Of a stretch of DNA of 64,000 nt, positions 7,086-16,080 are shown one piece after another. The DNA comes from Pontibacillus chungwhensis (GTDB lineage Bacteria > Bacillota > Bacilli > Bacillales > BH030062), in NCBI RefSeq assembly GCF_030166655.1, contig NZ_CP126446.1:1798001-1862000 (forward strand), given 5' to 3'. Numbering within the stretch: the first letter of the stretch is position 1; each line of letters opens with the position of its first letter. The notes beneath the pieces were generated by a model. It was not told where the DNA came from and made no database searches. It worked only from the letters and a program-made list of their open reading frames with translations. Made by a program: the position numbers and the translations under genes.

Positions 7086-8516
7086 ATGATCAGGAAAGCG
7101 TTACTTTACACAACCCCACTAATCTTTTTACTCATTCTCCTTGTTCTCTATCAGTGGAGTATGTATACATACGGTCCTGCCTCAACAGAAGAATCAGGGG
7201 ATCCACCAGCATCCTCTATTACGATTACTCATTCCCCGTCTGGAACGGATATTGAGCAAACCATTAAAGGAATCAATGAAGGAACCTATATCCTCGTTGT
7301 TCCAAATGGTGCCGAGGATATGGAGTGTGTATACGAGGAGGGGGAATCTTGTTTAATGGAGGAAACGTCTTCTTCTATAAACGTTACGGTTTCTTCTAAT
7401 AAAAAACTCCATTTTACTTACCGAATCTCATCAGGCGAAGCCGAGCAGGCGTTTGGTAGTCATTGGTTTATGAAGATAAAACAGAAGGATTCCTACATAC
7501 CAATGAATATGAAGGTTTCACTTGCGGAAAAGCAACCATCTCATTGGACATGGTTCAGTCCTGCTAAGAAAGAAGCGGTTATAAAAAAATCAACTATTGA
7601 TTACTATAAATGGGAAGCTCAGAAAACGGATCACTTTCCCCTTTATGTTATAGATACGAAAGGCTATGTGGAACAAACTCGGGGCTCTCTAACAATCTAC
7701 TCTAATAAAAAACTCTCAGAACAAAATTTGAATAATACAGAAAAATTATATAGGTCGTTATCTGATCAACCTCTCATTCTGTTAGTGGGTAGGGATGTTC
7801 CTGATGGTTCTAAAGGCGTTTTGTCCATCCCATCCTTTAGCTTGGAAAACGTTGAAAAAGCTTGGTATCGTATGCTCGTTACAAGCAACTACGACATACC
7901 TGATGAAGAGAGATGGTTGATTGAATCGATTGTTGCTTATGCAACTTCCACTGAGCCTGATTCAGAAAAAGGTGAAAAGGTGAAACAAGCACTCGATGCT
8001 GAACTATCAGCAGAGGAAAAAGACGCGTTTTTAAATAGCATTTCTAAAAAAAGAAAAGGTACCCTAGTAGCTAATTTGGACCAGAGTCTCAGTGAGGTTG
8101 AGGGGTTGGAAACGACATTTTTTCAAAAAAACAAAGAAAAGGAAAAGCCTTTTGTTTCTTTATTCTATTATGAAACGAAACCCATTGTAATAAATGGGGA
8201 GCGTAATGATGTGGCGTGGGACCCTATCTTGATGAACAAAAACCGATCTTTCCCACTCGGTGGCTTGGCCGAGGTCTTACATATAGATGTAACAGGAATT
8301 CCGGGTGAAGGCATTTATATCGTGAGAAAAGGGGAGGATACGTGGAGGTTTACCCTTGGGAAACAAACATTTATTGAGAATGAAGAGTCATTTGGCATTG
8401 CTAGTGATGTGTTATTCCAATTAAATGGCGAAGTTTATATAAAAGAACGATACATGAAAGAGATTCTTGGAATTCATGTTCAAGAAGATTCGAATAACCT
8501 CTATATTCGAAATTAA
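7086..8516 (+). CDS. membrane-anchored extracellular protein with C-terminal stalk-like domain
   Basis: A 476-residue protein I cannot assign to a known gene. One N-terminal hydrophobic helix (LLYTTPLIFLLILLVLYQW) is followed by a large soluble part, so it should be anchored and exported. The C-terminal ~110 residues (SLFYYETKPIVINGERNDV, then FPLGGLAEVLHIDV and GEVYIKERYMKEILGI) resemble the copper amine oxidase N-domain-like stalk fold (PF07833) often found on bacillus surface proteins. Two cysteines lie near residues 80-90. ATG 7086 follows GAGGAG; the frame from 7050 adds 12 unsupported residues. It ends in a strong terminator and sits between the DUF7147 gene and rsmD. B. subtilis has no gene here. 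Confidence 0.65.
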   Translation: MIRKALLYTTPLIFLLILLVLYQWSMYTYGPASTEESGDPPASSITITHSPSGTDIEQTIKGINEGTYILVVPNGAEDMECVYEEGESCLMEETSSSINVTVSSNKKLHFTYRISSGEAEQAFGSHWFMKIKQKDSYIPMNMKVSLAEKQPSHWTWFSPAKKEAVIKKSTIDYYKWEAQKTDHFPLYVIDTKGYVEQTRGSLTIYSNKKLSEQNLNNTEKLYRSLSDQPLILLVGRDVPDGSKGVLSIPSFSLENVEKAWYRMLVTSNYDIPDEERWLIESIVAYATSTEPDSEKGEKVKQALDAELSAEEKDAFLNSISKKRKGTLVANLDQSLSEVEGLETTFFQKNKEKEKPFVSLFYYETKPIVINGERNDVAWDPILMNKNRSFPLGGLAEVLHIDVTGIPGEGIYIVRKGEDTWRFTLGKQTFIENEESFGIASDVLFQLNGEVYIKERYMKEILGIHVQEDSNNLYIRN

Positions 8517-8521
8517 AAAAA

Positions 8522-8558
8522 GCCTGCAGACACATTCATGGTCTGCAGGCACCTTTTT
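8522..8558 (+). terminator. rho-independent terminator
   Basis: The perfect 10-bp stem GCCTGCAGAC/GTCTGCAGGC is followed by ACCTTTTTT. It ends the anchored-protein gene. Confidence 0.85.
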
Positions 8559-8618
8559 TGATTTAATTCACATCAAATCAAAAAGGCAAAGGGAGAGGAG
8601 AAACCGGAGGAAGAACTT

Positions 8619-8807
8619 ATGGGGAAACGTAAGTCTTCTCCGTCTTCGGGAACGATTAGGAGAACTCCTAACCGCTCTTTACACAGTATGAGCGGTTTAC
8701 GTTCCATTTATACTCTGAGTTTGAAAAATATTAAAGTGATCTTTCGAAAACTTTTAGAAAGGGAAGAAGTAGGGATGTGGAAGGGGACTTGTGAGTTTCC
8801 TCTTTAA
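8619..8807 (+). CDS. possible small basic protein, unassigned
   Basis: A 62-codon frame with a GGAGGAAG site 8-10 bases before ATG. The product is very basic at its N-terminus (MGKRKSSPSSGTIRRTPNR) and has no recognised family. The 8560-8860 stretch holds nothing else clear apart from a short hairpin (AGGAG/CTCCT, then ACCGCT/AGCGGT). It may instead be a leader of rsmD. The support is the ribosome binding site only. Confidence 0.25.
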   Translation: MGKRKSSPSSGTIRRTPNRSLHSMSGLRSIYTLSLKNIKVIFRKLLEREEVGMWKGTCEFPL

Positions 8808-8860
8808 GATTGTTTATGGTAGGATTATGTACGAAATGGTTAGAGAAAGGTGTTGACTCT

Positions 8861-9415
8861 ATGCGCGTAATTGCTGGAGAACATAAAGGGCGTCAACTTC
8901 AACCTGTACCCAACCGGTTGACACGCCCTACGACAGATAAAGTAAAAGAAGCTCTATTTCAAATGATTGGTCCTTATTTTGAAGGCGGAGCATGCCTGGA
9001 CTTGTTTGCAGGAAGCGGAGGCTTAGGGATAGAGGCATTAAGCAGAGGGATGGATCAAGCGATTTTTGTAGATAAGCACCCTAAAGCGATTGCCACAATC
9101 TACGAGAATTTGAAGACATTAAAGCTACAAGACTATGCTGAAGTTTATAAGAACGATGCGTACCGAGCAATTAAAGCAGCAGGAAAGAGAGGCTTATCAT
9201 TCCGGTTAGTCTTTTTAGACCCTCCTTATGAGAAGTTCTCATACGAAGAGCTTGTGGATTCTCTGGTTGAGCATAATGTGGTGAATGAAGAAACCGTTAT
9301 CGTGTGTGAGCACTCTTCGGAACAATCATTACCAGATTCATTCGGTTCTTTCACATGCTTCCGACATGAAACATATTCAAGTATTATTTCAATTAGCCTT
9401 TATAAACAAGAGTAG
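8861..9415 (+). CDS. rsmD: 16S rRNA (guanine(966)-N2)-methyltransferase RsmD
   Basis: A 184-residue class I SAM-dependent methyltransferase that modifies G966 (E. coli numbering) of 16S rRNA. It starts MRVIAGEHKGRQL. It has the SAM-binding loop LDLFAGSGGLGIEALSRG (about residues 46-63) and the catalytic N6/N2-type motif DPPY. ATG 8861 follows AGAAAGGTG and gives the same length as B. subtilis YlbH; the frame from 8810 is longer without homology. coaD follows 12 bp downstream, the usual rsmD-coaD pair. Confidence 0.95.
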   Translation: MRVIAGEHKGRQLQPVPNRLTRPTTDKVKEALFQMIGPYFEGGACLDLFAGSGGLGIEALSRGMDQAIFVDKHPKAIATIYENLKTLKLQDYAEVYKNDAYRAIKAAGKRGLSFRLVFLDPPYEKFSYEELVDSLVEHNVVNEETVIVCEHSSEQSLPDSFGSFTCFRHETYSSIISISLYKQE

Positions 9416-9934
<519 letters not shown>

Positions 9935-9944
<10 letters not shown>

Positions 9945-11152
9945 ATCATTCTTCTATACAATATCAGACTAGCCATAGCTAAGGAGCCAATCGTTAATAA
10001 GGGACCGATCGAAACGAGTTTTTCAAAGAGTTCTGACCAGAAACTTTCATGTTGACTTAACCTTATCCAAACAGGTGACTCATTCGATTCAAAGGCTTGA
10101 CGATCGACGTATAGTGGGATGAATAATAAGACACTTAACATGGCTGCAAATAGTCCGTGTAATATACGAGCCAAGAAATAAGGTCTAAATCGTATATCTG
10201 TATCTGCTAGAATGCTGGCAACTTGTGCTTGCACAGAAAAACCATTAAAGGCAAGGATAAAGCTCACGCAGATTACTTGTTGTAAAAGTACTGCGTTCTC
10301 CGCTTGTGCTGTCATTTGGGATCCTAACGTAATTTCGAAAAGCCCGGATATAAATGGGATGGTCAACTCTTGTGGCAGAGTTAGCATTTGGAATAGGATA
10401 CCTATTGCCCCGGCAATAATAGGTGTGATTCCTACAAGGAAGAGTAATTTATTAAATACGGAAAACATTATAATAAACCCGCCAATCATCAGTAAGGTCT
10501 GGATGGAAGATAAAACAGCATCTCCGAAGAATTTCCCGAAAGGGCGTGGTTCCTCTAACCTGGATTGGTGGAGAGCTTGAAAGGCTTTCTTTAACGTGAT
10601 TTTTTCACGGGTTTCGTTTCCTTCTTCTTCAGCGGGGTTCTCACGACCATAAAAGCGCATGCAAATACCAACAAGCGTATTACCTACATAGTGACATGCT
10701 GCAAGTAAAACGCCTAATGTAGGGTCGTGAAAGAAGCCTACGGATACAGCTCCGAATATAAAGAGAGGGTTGGAGGCATTAGTAAATGAAACAAGTCGCT
10801 CTGCTTCTATGCGGGTCAATTGTTTCTCTTGTCTTAACCTTGCTGTTAACTTAGCCCCTGAAGGATATCCGCTTGCCATTCCCATAGCCCATACGAAGCT
10901 GCCTACTCCAGGCACTTTAAATATGGGTCTCATGATGGGTTCAAAGAGAATCCCGATAAATCGAACCACCCCAAAACCGATTAATAGTTCAGCCGTTATA
11001 AAAAAGGGGAGAAGGGAAGGGAATACAATTTCCCACCACATGTTCAATCCACGGATCGATGCTTCTAATGCTTGGTCCGGGAACCGGATTAGGGAAAAGG
11101 CTAAAAACAATGCCAGTAAAGCAAGTGCGAGTGATTTCACTTGAGATTTCAT
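9935..11152 (-). CDS. ylbJ: sporulation integral membrane protein YlbJ
   Basis: A 405-residue polytopic membrane protein matching B. subtilis YlbJ, a sigma-E-controlled protein needed for spore cortex formation. It belongs to the nucleoside-recognition (Gate) superfamily. The two Gate-like halves show the paired segments ISGLNMWWEIVFPSLLPFF and GVGSFVWAMGMASGYPSGAK, with many hydrophobic helices through residue 340. ATG 11152 is preceded by a G-run ribosome binding site (AGGGGG, 5-6 bases away). The gene is divergent from ylbK; I could not pick out a convincing sigma-E promoter in 11153-11320. Confidence 0.92.
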
Positions 11153-11320
11153 AAAAAGCCCCCTACAAATTGGCCGACTGTACTTCTCTTTTTGGAAATA
11201 GTAAAATGTTCATAACATATACATACAAAGTACAAGCGTTTCTATACCACTATACGCTCATGTGAAAGGGTTTTATGCCATAAAATAAGAAAAGAATGGC
11301 GAGAAAAGGGGGGGCTTAAG

Positions 11321-12118
11321 GTGAAGAGACCTGTTATTGGATTAGCCTTAGGTTCTGGGGGCGCGAGAGGTTTTGCGCATCTTGGTGTATTGAAAGCACT
11401 TCATGATGCAGGGATTCAAGTAGACCTCATCGCCGGTAGTAGTATGGGTGCGCTCGTTGGATCCTTGTATTGTGCTGGTCAGGATATGGATCAACTGTAT
11501 AAACTAGCTAGAACATTTAAGCGCAAGTATTACTTAGACTTTACCGTCCCTAAAATGGGGTTTATTCAAGGTAAGAGAATTAAAGAGTATATAAGCTTGT
11601 TTACCCACAGAAAAAACATAGAAGACCTAAAAATCCCCTTCGCAGTTATTGCGACCGATTTAAAAACAGGCGAGAAAGTGATCTTTAAAGAGGGCAATAC
11701 AGCAAATGCCGTAAGAGCGAGTATCTCAATCCCAGGAATATTTGTTCCAGAGAAGATAGGGGATCGGTTATTGGTTGACGGCGGAGTTGTGGACCGTGTT
11801 CCCATTTCAGTAGCAAGAGAGATGGGGGCAGATATTGTAATTGGTGTGGATTGTGCTCATTTCGATGGTAGTAATGAGGTTCAATCCATTTATGATGTTA
11901 TTATTCAAAGTATTGAAATCATGCAAGAGGAATTGCTGAGCCAGATCGATCTTAATGCAGATTTCATGTTAAAACCAGACATCAAAAAATATAGTTCACG
12001 AGCTTTTACAGATATAGAGGAGATTGTGAATGAAGGAGAGAAAGAGGCCAACCTGCATATTAAGTCGATTCGAACGTATATAGAGCATTGGAAGGAGCCA
12101 GAAAATGAAGCAGAATAA
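11321..12118 (+). CDS. ylbK: patatin-like phospholipase/esterase YlbK
   Basis: A 265-residue patatin-family serine hydrolase (RssA/NTE group). The oxyanion loop GSGGARG lies at residues 11-17, the nucleophile elbow GSSMG near 39-43, and the catalytic aspartate in VDGGVVDRVP near 150, so the Ser-Asp dyad is intact. The physiological substrate is unknown. The start is GTG after AAAGGGGGGG. It overlaps ylbL by 14 bp, so the two are probably translationally coupled. Confidence 0.92.
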   Translation: MKRPVIGLALGSGGARGFAHLGVLKALHDAGIQVDLIAGSSMGALVGSLYCAGQDMDQLYKLARTFKRKYYLDFTVPKMGFIQGKRIKEYISLFTHRKNIEDLKIPFAVIATDLKTGEKVIFKEGNTANAVRASISIPGIFVPEKIGDRLLVDGGVVDRVPISVAREMGADIVIGVDCAHFDGSNEVQSIYDVIIQSIEIMQEELLSQIDLNADFMLKPDIKKYSSRAFTDIEEIVNEGEKEANLHIKSIRTYIEHWKEPENEAE

Positions 12119-13130
12119 AAGGTATTTTATAGTCTTTGCCATTGTAGTGGTACTCGCTTTTTTCTTAGCGCAGTACCGTTTACCCTATTATATTTATCAG
12201 CCGGGATCGGCTGATGATTTAAATCCTATTGTACAAGTTGAGGGAGCTTATGACAGTGAAGGAGAAATGCACTTAGTTACCGTTAGTGGTGGACCCGCTA
12301 CACCTATTAGGTATGTAATTGCCAAAATTCTTCCTTATCATCAAGTTTACGATATTGAAGACATCTTCCCTGAAGGAGTAGATCAGGAAGAGTATCACCA
12401 TGCTCAAATTCAAGTGATGGCATCTTCTCAAGAAGCGGCTCAGGTGGTTGCATATAGGGCTGCAGGGAAAGATGTTACGATTAAAAGTGATGGTGTGATC
12501 GTTATGCGTGTAGAAGATGGGATGCCTGCTGAGGGGAAACTCGAGGTTGGGGATCGAATTACTGAGGTGAATGGAACACCAATTAAAGAATCTGAGGGGT
12601 TAATTGAGCTTATTTCACCTCTTGAAGTCGGAGATAGCGTAGAGGTAACCTTTGTTCGAAGTGGTAAGGAAATGACGAAAACGGTCTCTTTAGGAAAACA
12701 CCCTGAAGAAAATCGAGCTATTATGGGAATTGGGCTTGCAACCAAGAGGAGTGTAGAAGTGGATCCTCCTGTGAAATTCAAGAGTGGTGAAATCGGAGGC
12801 CCAAGTGCTGGACTCATGTTCTCTTTAGAGATGTATGATCAACTAACAGAAAACGATATAACAAAAGGGTACCAAGTTGCTGGTACAGGTGAGATTTCAA
12901 TTGAAGGTAAAGTTGGAAGAATTGGTGGCATTGATAAGAAAGTTGTGGCTTCTGATGACGAAGGGATTGAAATTTTCTTTGCTCCAAATGAAGGAGGAAA
13001 AGAAGGCTCTAATTATGAGGTTGCCAAGAAGACGGCTGAAGACATCGGGACAGATATGAAAATTGTGCCTGTCGATACGTTTGAGGACGCTTTAGAGTAC
13101 TTGAAAGACTTAGAACCTAAGGGTAAATAA
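12105..13130 (+). CDS. ylbL: YlbL, membrane-anchored PDZ-Lon-like protease
   Basis: A 341-residue protein with one N-terminal membrane helix (about residues 7-23), a PDZ domain (about 125-200; GKLEVGDRITEVNGTPI) and a C-terminal Lon-type S16 proteolytic domain (about 205-335). The catalytic serine is Ser234 in GGPSAG and the lysine is Lys279 in GGIDKKVVA; the 45-residue spacing is normal for Lon. In B. subtilis YlbL is a membrane protease that degrades the division inhibitor YneA after DNA damage. ATG 12105 follows GGAGCC and lies within the end of ylbK. Confidence 0.93.
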   Translation: MKQNKRYFIVFAIVVVLAFFLAQYRLPYYIYQPGSADDLNPIVQVEGAYDSEGEMHLVTVSGGPATPIRYVIAKILPYHQVYDIEDIFPEGVDQEEYHHAQIQVMASSQEAAQVVAYRAAGKDVTIKSDGVIVMRVEDGMPAEGKLEVGDRITEVNGTPIKESEGLIELISPLEVGDSVEVTFVRSGKEMTKTVSLGKHPEENRAIMGIGLATKRSVEVDPPVKFKSGEIGGPSAGLMFSLEMYDQLTENDITKGYQVAGTGEISIEGKVGRIGGIDKKVVASDDEGIEIFFAPNEGGKEGSNYEVAKKTAEDIGTDMKIVPVDTFEDALEYLKDLEPKGK

Positions 13131-13140
13131 AAAACACTAC

Positions 13141-13188
13141 AAAGGGCTCCAAATTGTACAATAAGATACAATTTGGAGCCCTTTTGAC
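13141..13188. terminator. bidirectional terminator after ylbL
   Basis: A perfect 18-bp stem (13141-13158 with 13167-13184) with an 8-base loop, flanked by A-rich sequence on the left and TTTT on the right. It serves ylbL and probably the convergent gene at 13233. Confidence 0.85.
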
Positions 13189-13232
13189 ATTTAGAGTTTA
13201 CTGGCCAATATTTTGATGTTCAGCTTTCTTTG

Positions 13233-13628
13233 CTATGTCGTGGCGTTACTCTGGCTGATTGAAAAAATGTAATAATCAGAAGTGTACATCCGTGTTTCCA
13301 CGGTTGTTTGATCATTTCCTTTAGAGAAAATCAGGTCTGTTCCATCTTGCTCAAGGAAAGCCCATCCTTTTTCGCCCATAAAGGTTTTGACGATGTAATA
13401 ATAGTCGCCCTCCACCGGGGTGTGTGGTGTGATGTAGCTCTCTGATTCTGAATCAATCTGCACATAAGGTTTGTCGCCAAATTTAAGCTGCACGATGCCG
13501 CTGATGACGGGGATAGGATTTCCTTCTTGAAACAGTGTATCTTTAAATGCAAATCCAATAGATCCCACGATAATAAACAGCGCAAGAAACGTAATGCTGA
13601 ACCATCGTAACAGTTTGCGCAACCTCAT
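13233..13628 (-). CDS. small membrane-anchored hypothetical protein
   Basis: A 131-residue protein with one N-terminal hydrophobic helix (WFSITFLALFIIVGSIGFAF) and a soluble C-terminal part rich in beta strands (GDYYYIVKTFMGEKGWAFLE). I do not recognise the family. It is probably extracytoplasmic and anchored. The longest frame reaches 13742 but overlaps the end of tmcAL. ATG 13628 or TTG 13622 after AAAGGGGG are better starts. It lies just downstream of tmcAL on the same strand and is inserted relative to the B. subtilis order ylbL-ylbM. Confidence 0.65.
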   Translation of the reverse strand: MRLRKLLRWFSITFLALFIIVGSIGFAFKDTLFQEGNPIPVISGIVQLKFGDKPYVQIDSESESYITPHTPVEGDYYYIVKTFMGEKGWAFLEQDGTDLIFSKGNDQTTVETRMYTSDYYIFSISQSNATT

Positions 13629-13669
13629 TCCCCCTTTAACTTTTAGACGATCAATCAATAAGGAATGTT

Positions 13670-14887
13670 TCACATATGCGGCATTACTGGTGGGCCTAAT
13701 TCTCTTTTGCGCAGGCGTTTCTTTTGTTCTGCTGGCAGACAAGACAAATAGGCGTCCACAGAACGCTCCTCTATTGTAACAAATTCATGGTTTCCTGACT
13801 GCACATTTGGAAGGATTGGTACACCCATTTTTTTCTTTTGTTGCCGAATGTAGGATCGACCAGTTTCTGACATGCCTAATAAACGCACATAAGGCAACTG
13901 GTTCAGCTGAAGGATAGGCTCGATTTCTTGTTTTTTAGTATGAGTCAAAATATGAGTAATCGTTCGCTGAAGTCGTGTCCATGTGTACCGTTTTGTTTTT
14001 AGTAGAGTCATCCACTCCGAGAAATTTGTTGCTTCTTTAATTGTATGCAGCAAGCGGTGTTCAAGACCCTCCTCCACACCATGAAAGGATCTAATTTCTT
14101 CAGGGGAGAGGGTAGTAAGCTTATATTGGAGTAATGGAAAGTAGCGCTCCCAATCATGCCATCCAGTTGCTTTTTGCTTGTATTCCATTAATTTTTCTAT
14201 TGAAGACCCGGGTAATGAGCCTTCAGCTTCTTTTGTCATCTCTTTTCCTTCTAGAATGGATTTTCTTATACTTGTTGCACTAGCAATCTGATGAGTAATC
14301 GTCTCATCGTGATAACCGCTTTGAGTCCGTTTAATCGTCATAGGAGTGATGGATAAGTCATGATCAAGTATGGTCTTCGTATAGCTGTATCCTAATATGT
14401 TATTCGGTTGTGAGAGGTCAATGGCGTGATTCGATAAACCAATTGCCTCATATGCGTGCCGGCTTGCTTCTGGAAAAGAGAAGCCTTGATCTAAGTATTG
14501 GTGGAGGGATTCCTTGTAGGACGTTTCATGCGCGTTCACATGCTCATAAGCTTTCAAAAAAGGCGAGATATCCCCCTGTTCACTCCCAAAGCATATGGTA
14601 TCAACTCCTATTTCTGAAAGGGTGAGAACAGAGCCTTTTGCAAATAAGTCACTGTTTTGTACAGCAAACACATAGGGCAGCTCTAATACAACATCAACGC
14701 CCTGTGAGAGGGCGATTTCAGTTCGGTGCCACTTGTCAATAATGGCAGGTTCCCCTCTTTGAAGAAAATTTCCACTCATGACGGCGATCATACAATCTGC
14801 TCCGGATGCTTCCTTTGATTGCTGTAAGTGATATAAATGACCAAAGTGGAAAGGGTTATACTCGACAATAAGTCCGCACGATTTCAT
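13670..14887 (-). CDS. tmcAL: tRNA(Met) cytidine acetate ligase TmcAL (YlbM)
   Basis: A 405-residue TmcAL, which uses ATP and acetate to form N4-acetylcytidine at the wobble position of elongator tRNA-Met. The nucleotidyltransferase motif VEYNPFHFGHLYHLQ is at the N-terminus, followed by VMSGNFLQRGEPAI and VLELPYVFAVQNSD. The C-terminal half is helical, with a basic last segment (EQKKRLRKRELGP). The length is close to B. subtilis TmcAL. ATG 14887 follows AAGAGGGGAA. It is divergent from ylbN. Confidence 0.95.
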   Translation of the reverse strand: MKSCGLIVEYNPFHFGHLYHLQQSKEASGADCMIAVMSGNFLQRGEPAIIDKWHRTEIALSQGVDVVLELPYVFAVQNSDLFAKGSVLTLSEIGVDTICFGSEQGDISPFLKAYEHVNAHETSYKESLHQYLDQGFSFPEASRHAYEAIGLSNHAIDLSQPNNILGYSYTKTILDHDLSITPMTIKRTQSGYHDETITHQIASATSIRKSILEGKEMTKEAEGSLPGSSIEKLMEYKQKATGWHDWERYFPLLQYKLTTLSPEEIRSFHGVEEGLEHRLLHTIKEATNFSEWMTLLKTKRYTWTRLQRTITHILTHTKKQEIEPILQLNQLPYVRLLGMSETGRSYIRQQKKKMGVPILPNVQSGNHEFVTIEERSVDAYLSCLPAEQKKRLRKRELGPPVMPHM

Positions 14888-15084
14888 GGCGTTCCCCTCT
14901 TTCTAATTGTGTTTTCCGTTCTTGAAAGAATTGACTATGATTATAAACTACCGAATGCGGGAAGCGAAATCAATATAAATAAGCTTTTCATCGCCATTAC
15001 TTGCGTCACTCTTTAAGTTGTGGCATAGTGAAAAGACTATAAAAGCGAAATAATGAACGGCAATATGGCTGTAAAGAAAAAATG

Positions 15085-15113
15085 TTGACAAATTGTCTAT
15101 TTCCTTTTAAAAT
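15085..15113 (+). promoter_or_regulatory. sigma-A promoter for ylbN-rpmF
   Basis: TTGACA (15085-15090), a 17-bp spacer and TAAAAT (15108-15113). The -10 lies about 27 bp before the ylbN start. This is a strong match for a ribosomal-protein operon promoter. Confidence 0.8.
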
Positions 15114-15140
15114 AACTCTTGTTGCCTTGAGGTGATTAGA

Positions 15141-15653
15141 ATGAAATTTGCTTTACAAAAATTAAAAGCAGCAGATCTTGAACCGGTAACGTTTGATGAT
15201 CGCGTTGACATTTCTGAATTAGAAGAAATGCCGAATGACATCCGTTCAATTCCTGATGTACATGTTAAAGGTGAAGCCACTCGTAATGGAGATACGGTAA
15301 CCTTTCGTTTTGCAGTATCTGGAACGATGACGCTCCCTTGTGCTCGTACATTAGCGGATGTAAACTATCCATTTTCCTTTGATGCGGTAGAAGTATTCTC
15401 CTTATCTCCTTATCACCAGGAAGGTGAAGATGAGATCCATGAAATTGCTGGAGAAGTTCTTGACTTAACGCCTTATATCAAGGAAAATGTAATATTGGAG
15501 GTTCCTTTGCAAGTGTTCGCTGATGATGAGGTGCTTGACGATGCTCTTTCTGAAGGGCAGGGCTGGCAGTTAATCACAGAGGAGAAGCAAGAAGAAAAGG
15601 TGGATCCTCGCCTTGCAAAGCTTCAACAATTTTTAGATGATAACAAAGAGTAA
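15141..15653 (+). CDS. ylbN: YlbN, YceD/DUF177 family protein
   Basis: A 170-residue DUF177 protein, the homologue of E. coli YceD, which is linked to 23S rRNA accumulation and is almost always encoded before rpmF. Typical blocks are VKGEATRNGDTVTFRFAVSG, the strand TLPCARTLADVNYPF, and the C-terminal VDPRLAKLQQFLDD. ATG 15141 follows TTGAGGTGA; GTG 15132 lies in that site. It is driven by a consensus sigma-A promoter and is followed 48 bp later by rpmF. Confidence 0.92.
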   Translation: MKFALQKLKAADLEPVTFDDRVDISELEEMPNDIRSIPDVHVKGEATRNGDTVTFRFAVSGTMTLPCARTLADVNYPFSFDAVEVFSLSPYHQEGEDEIHEIAGEVLDLTPYIKENVILEVPLQVFADDEVLDDALSEGQGWQLITEEKQEEKVDPRLAKLQQFLDDNKE

Positions 15654-15701
15654 GAGATCCATCACATACAATCTGGATCGTGCATGAAGGAGGTGTAACA
15701 C

Positions 15702-15875
15702 ATGGCAGTACCAAAGCGTAGAACTTCAAAAAAGGTTAAAAACCAACGTCGTACTCACAAGAAACTTCACGTACCAGGAATGGTAGAATGCCAAAACTGC
15801 GGTGAATACACTAAACAACACCATGTTTGCAAATCTTGCGGACAGTACAATGGTAAACAAGTGGTTGAACAATAG
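15702..15875 (+). CDS. rpmF: 50S ribosomal protein L32 (zinc-binding form)
   Basis: A 57-residue L32, easily missed because of its size. It starts [17 protein letters not shown]. It has four cysteines as two CxxC pairs (CQNC and CKSC), so it is the zinc-binding version rather than the Cys-free paralogue. ATG 15702 follows a strong AAGGAGGTG site. It is co-transcribed with ylbN and ends in a terminator 15 bp after the stop. Confidence 0.97.
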   Translation: MAVPKRRTSKKVKNQRRTHKKLHVPGMVECQNCGEYTKQHHVCKSCGQYNGKQVVEQ

Positions 15876-15889
15876 TATGTTCAAAAAAA

Positions 15890-15919
15890 GGAGTGTCTCG
15901 TAGAGACGCTTCTTTTTTT
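15890..15919 (+). terminator. terminator after rpmF
   Basis: The hairpin GGAGTGTCTC-GTA-GAGACGCTTC, with G-T wobbles, is followed by a run of seven T. Confidence 0.8.
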
Positions 15920-16038
15920 GTGCTATTTTCTTACGTAGACCGACCTCGATGGCGTACTGATTGATTATATCTCGGTTGTTTGCGAAAGGGTCTGCATTCG
16001 GAATTGTCCTATTTTAAAACCGTTTAACGTCAATAGTT

Positions 16039-16047
16039 TGGTACAAT
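16039..16047 (+). promoter_or_regulatory. candidate extended -10 promoter for the enoyl-CoA hydratase-like gene
   Basis: TGGTACAAT, a TGn-extended -10, lies 33 bp before the start codon. No clear -35 element is visible. Confidence 0.4.
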
Positions 16048-16080
16048 AAAAGTAGATGGACAGAGAAAAGGGGAAATGAT

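Noticed and set aside
10212-10580. 122-codon plus-strand frame inside ylbJ
   Set aside because: Antisense shadow of a well-supported membrane protein gene, without a ribosome binding site or family match.
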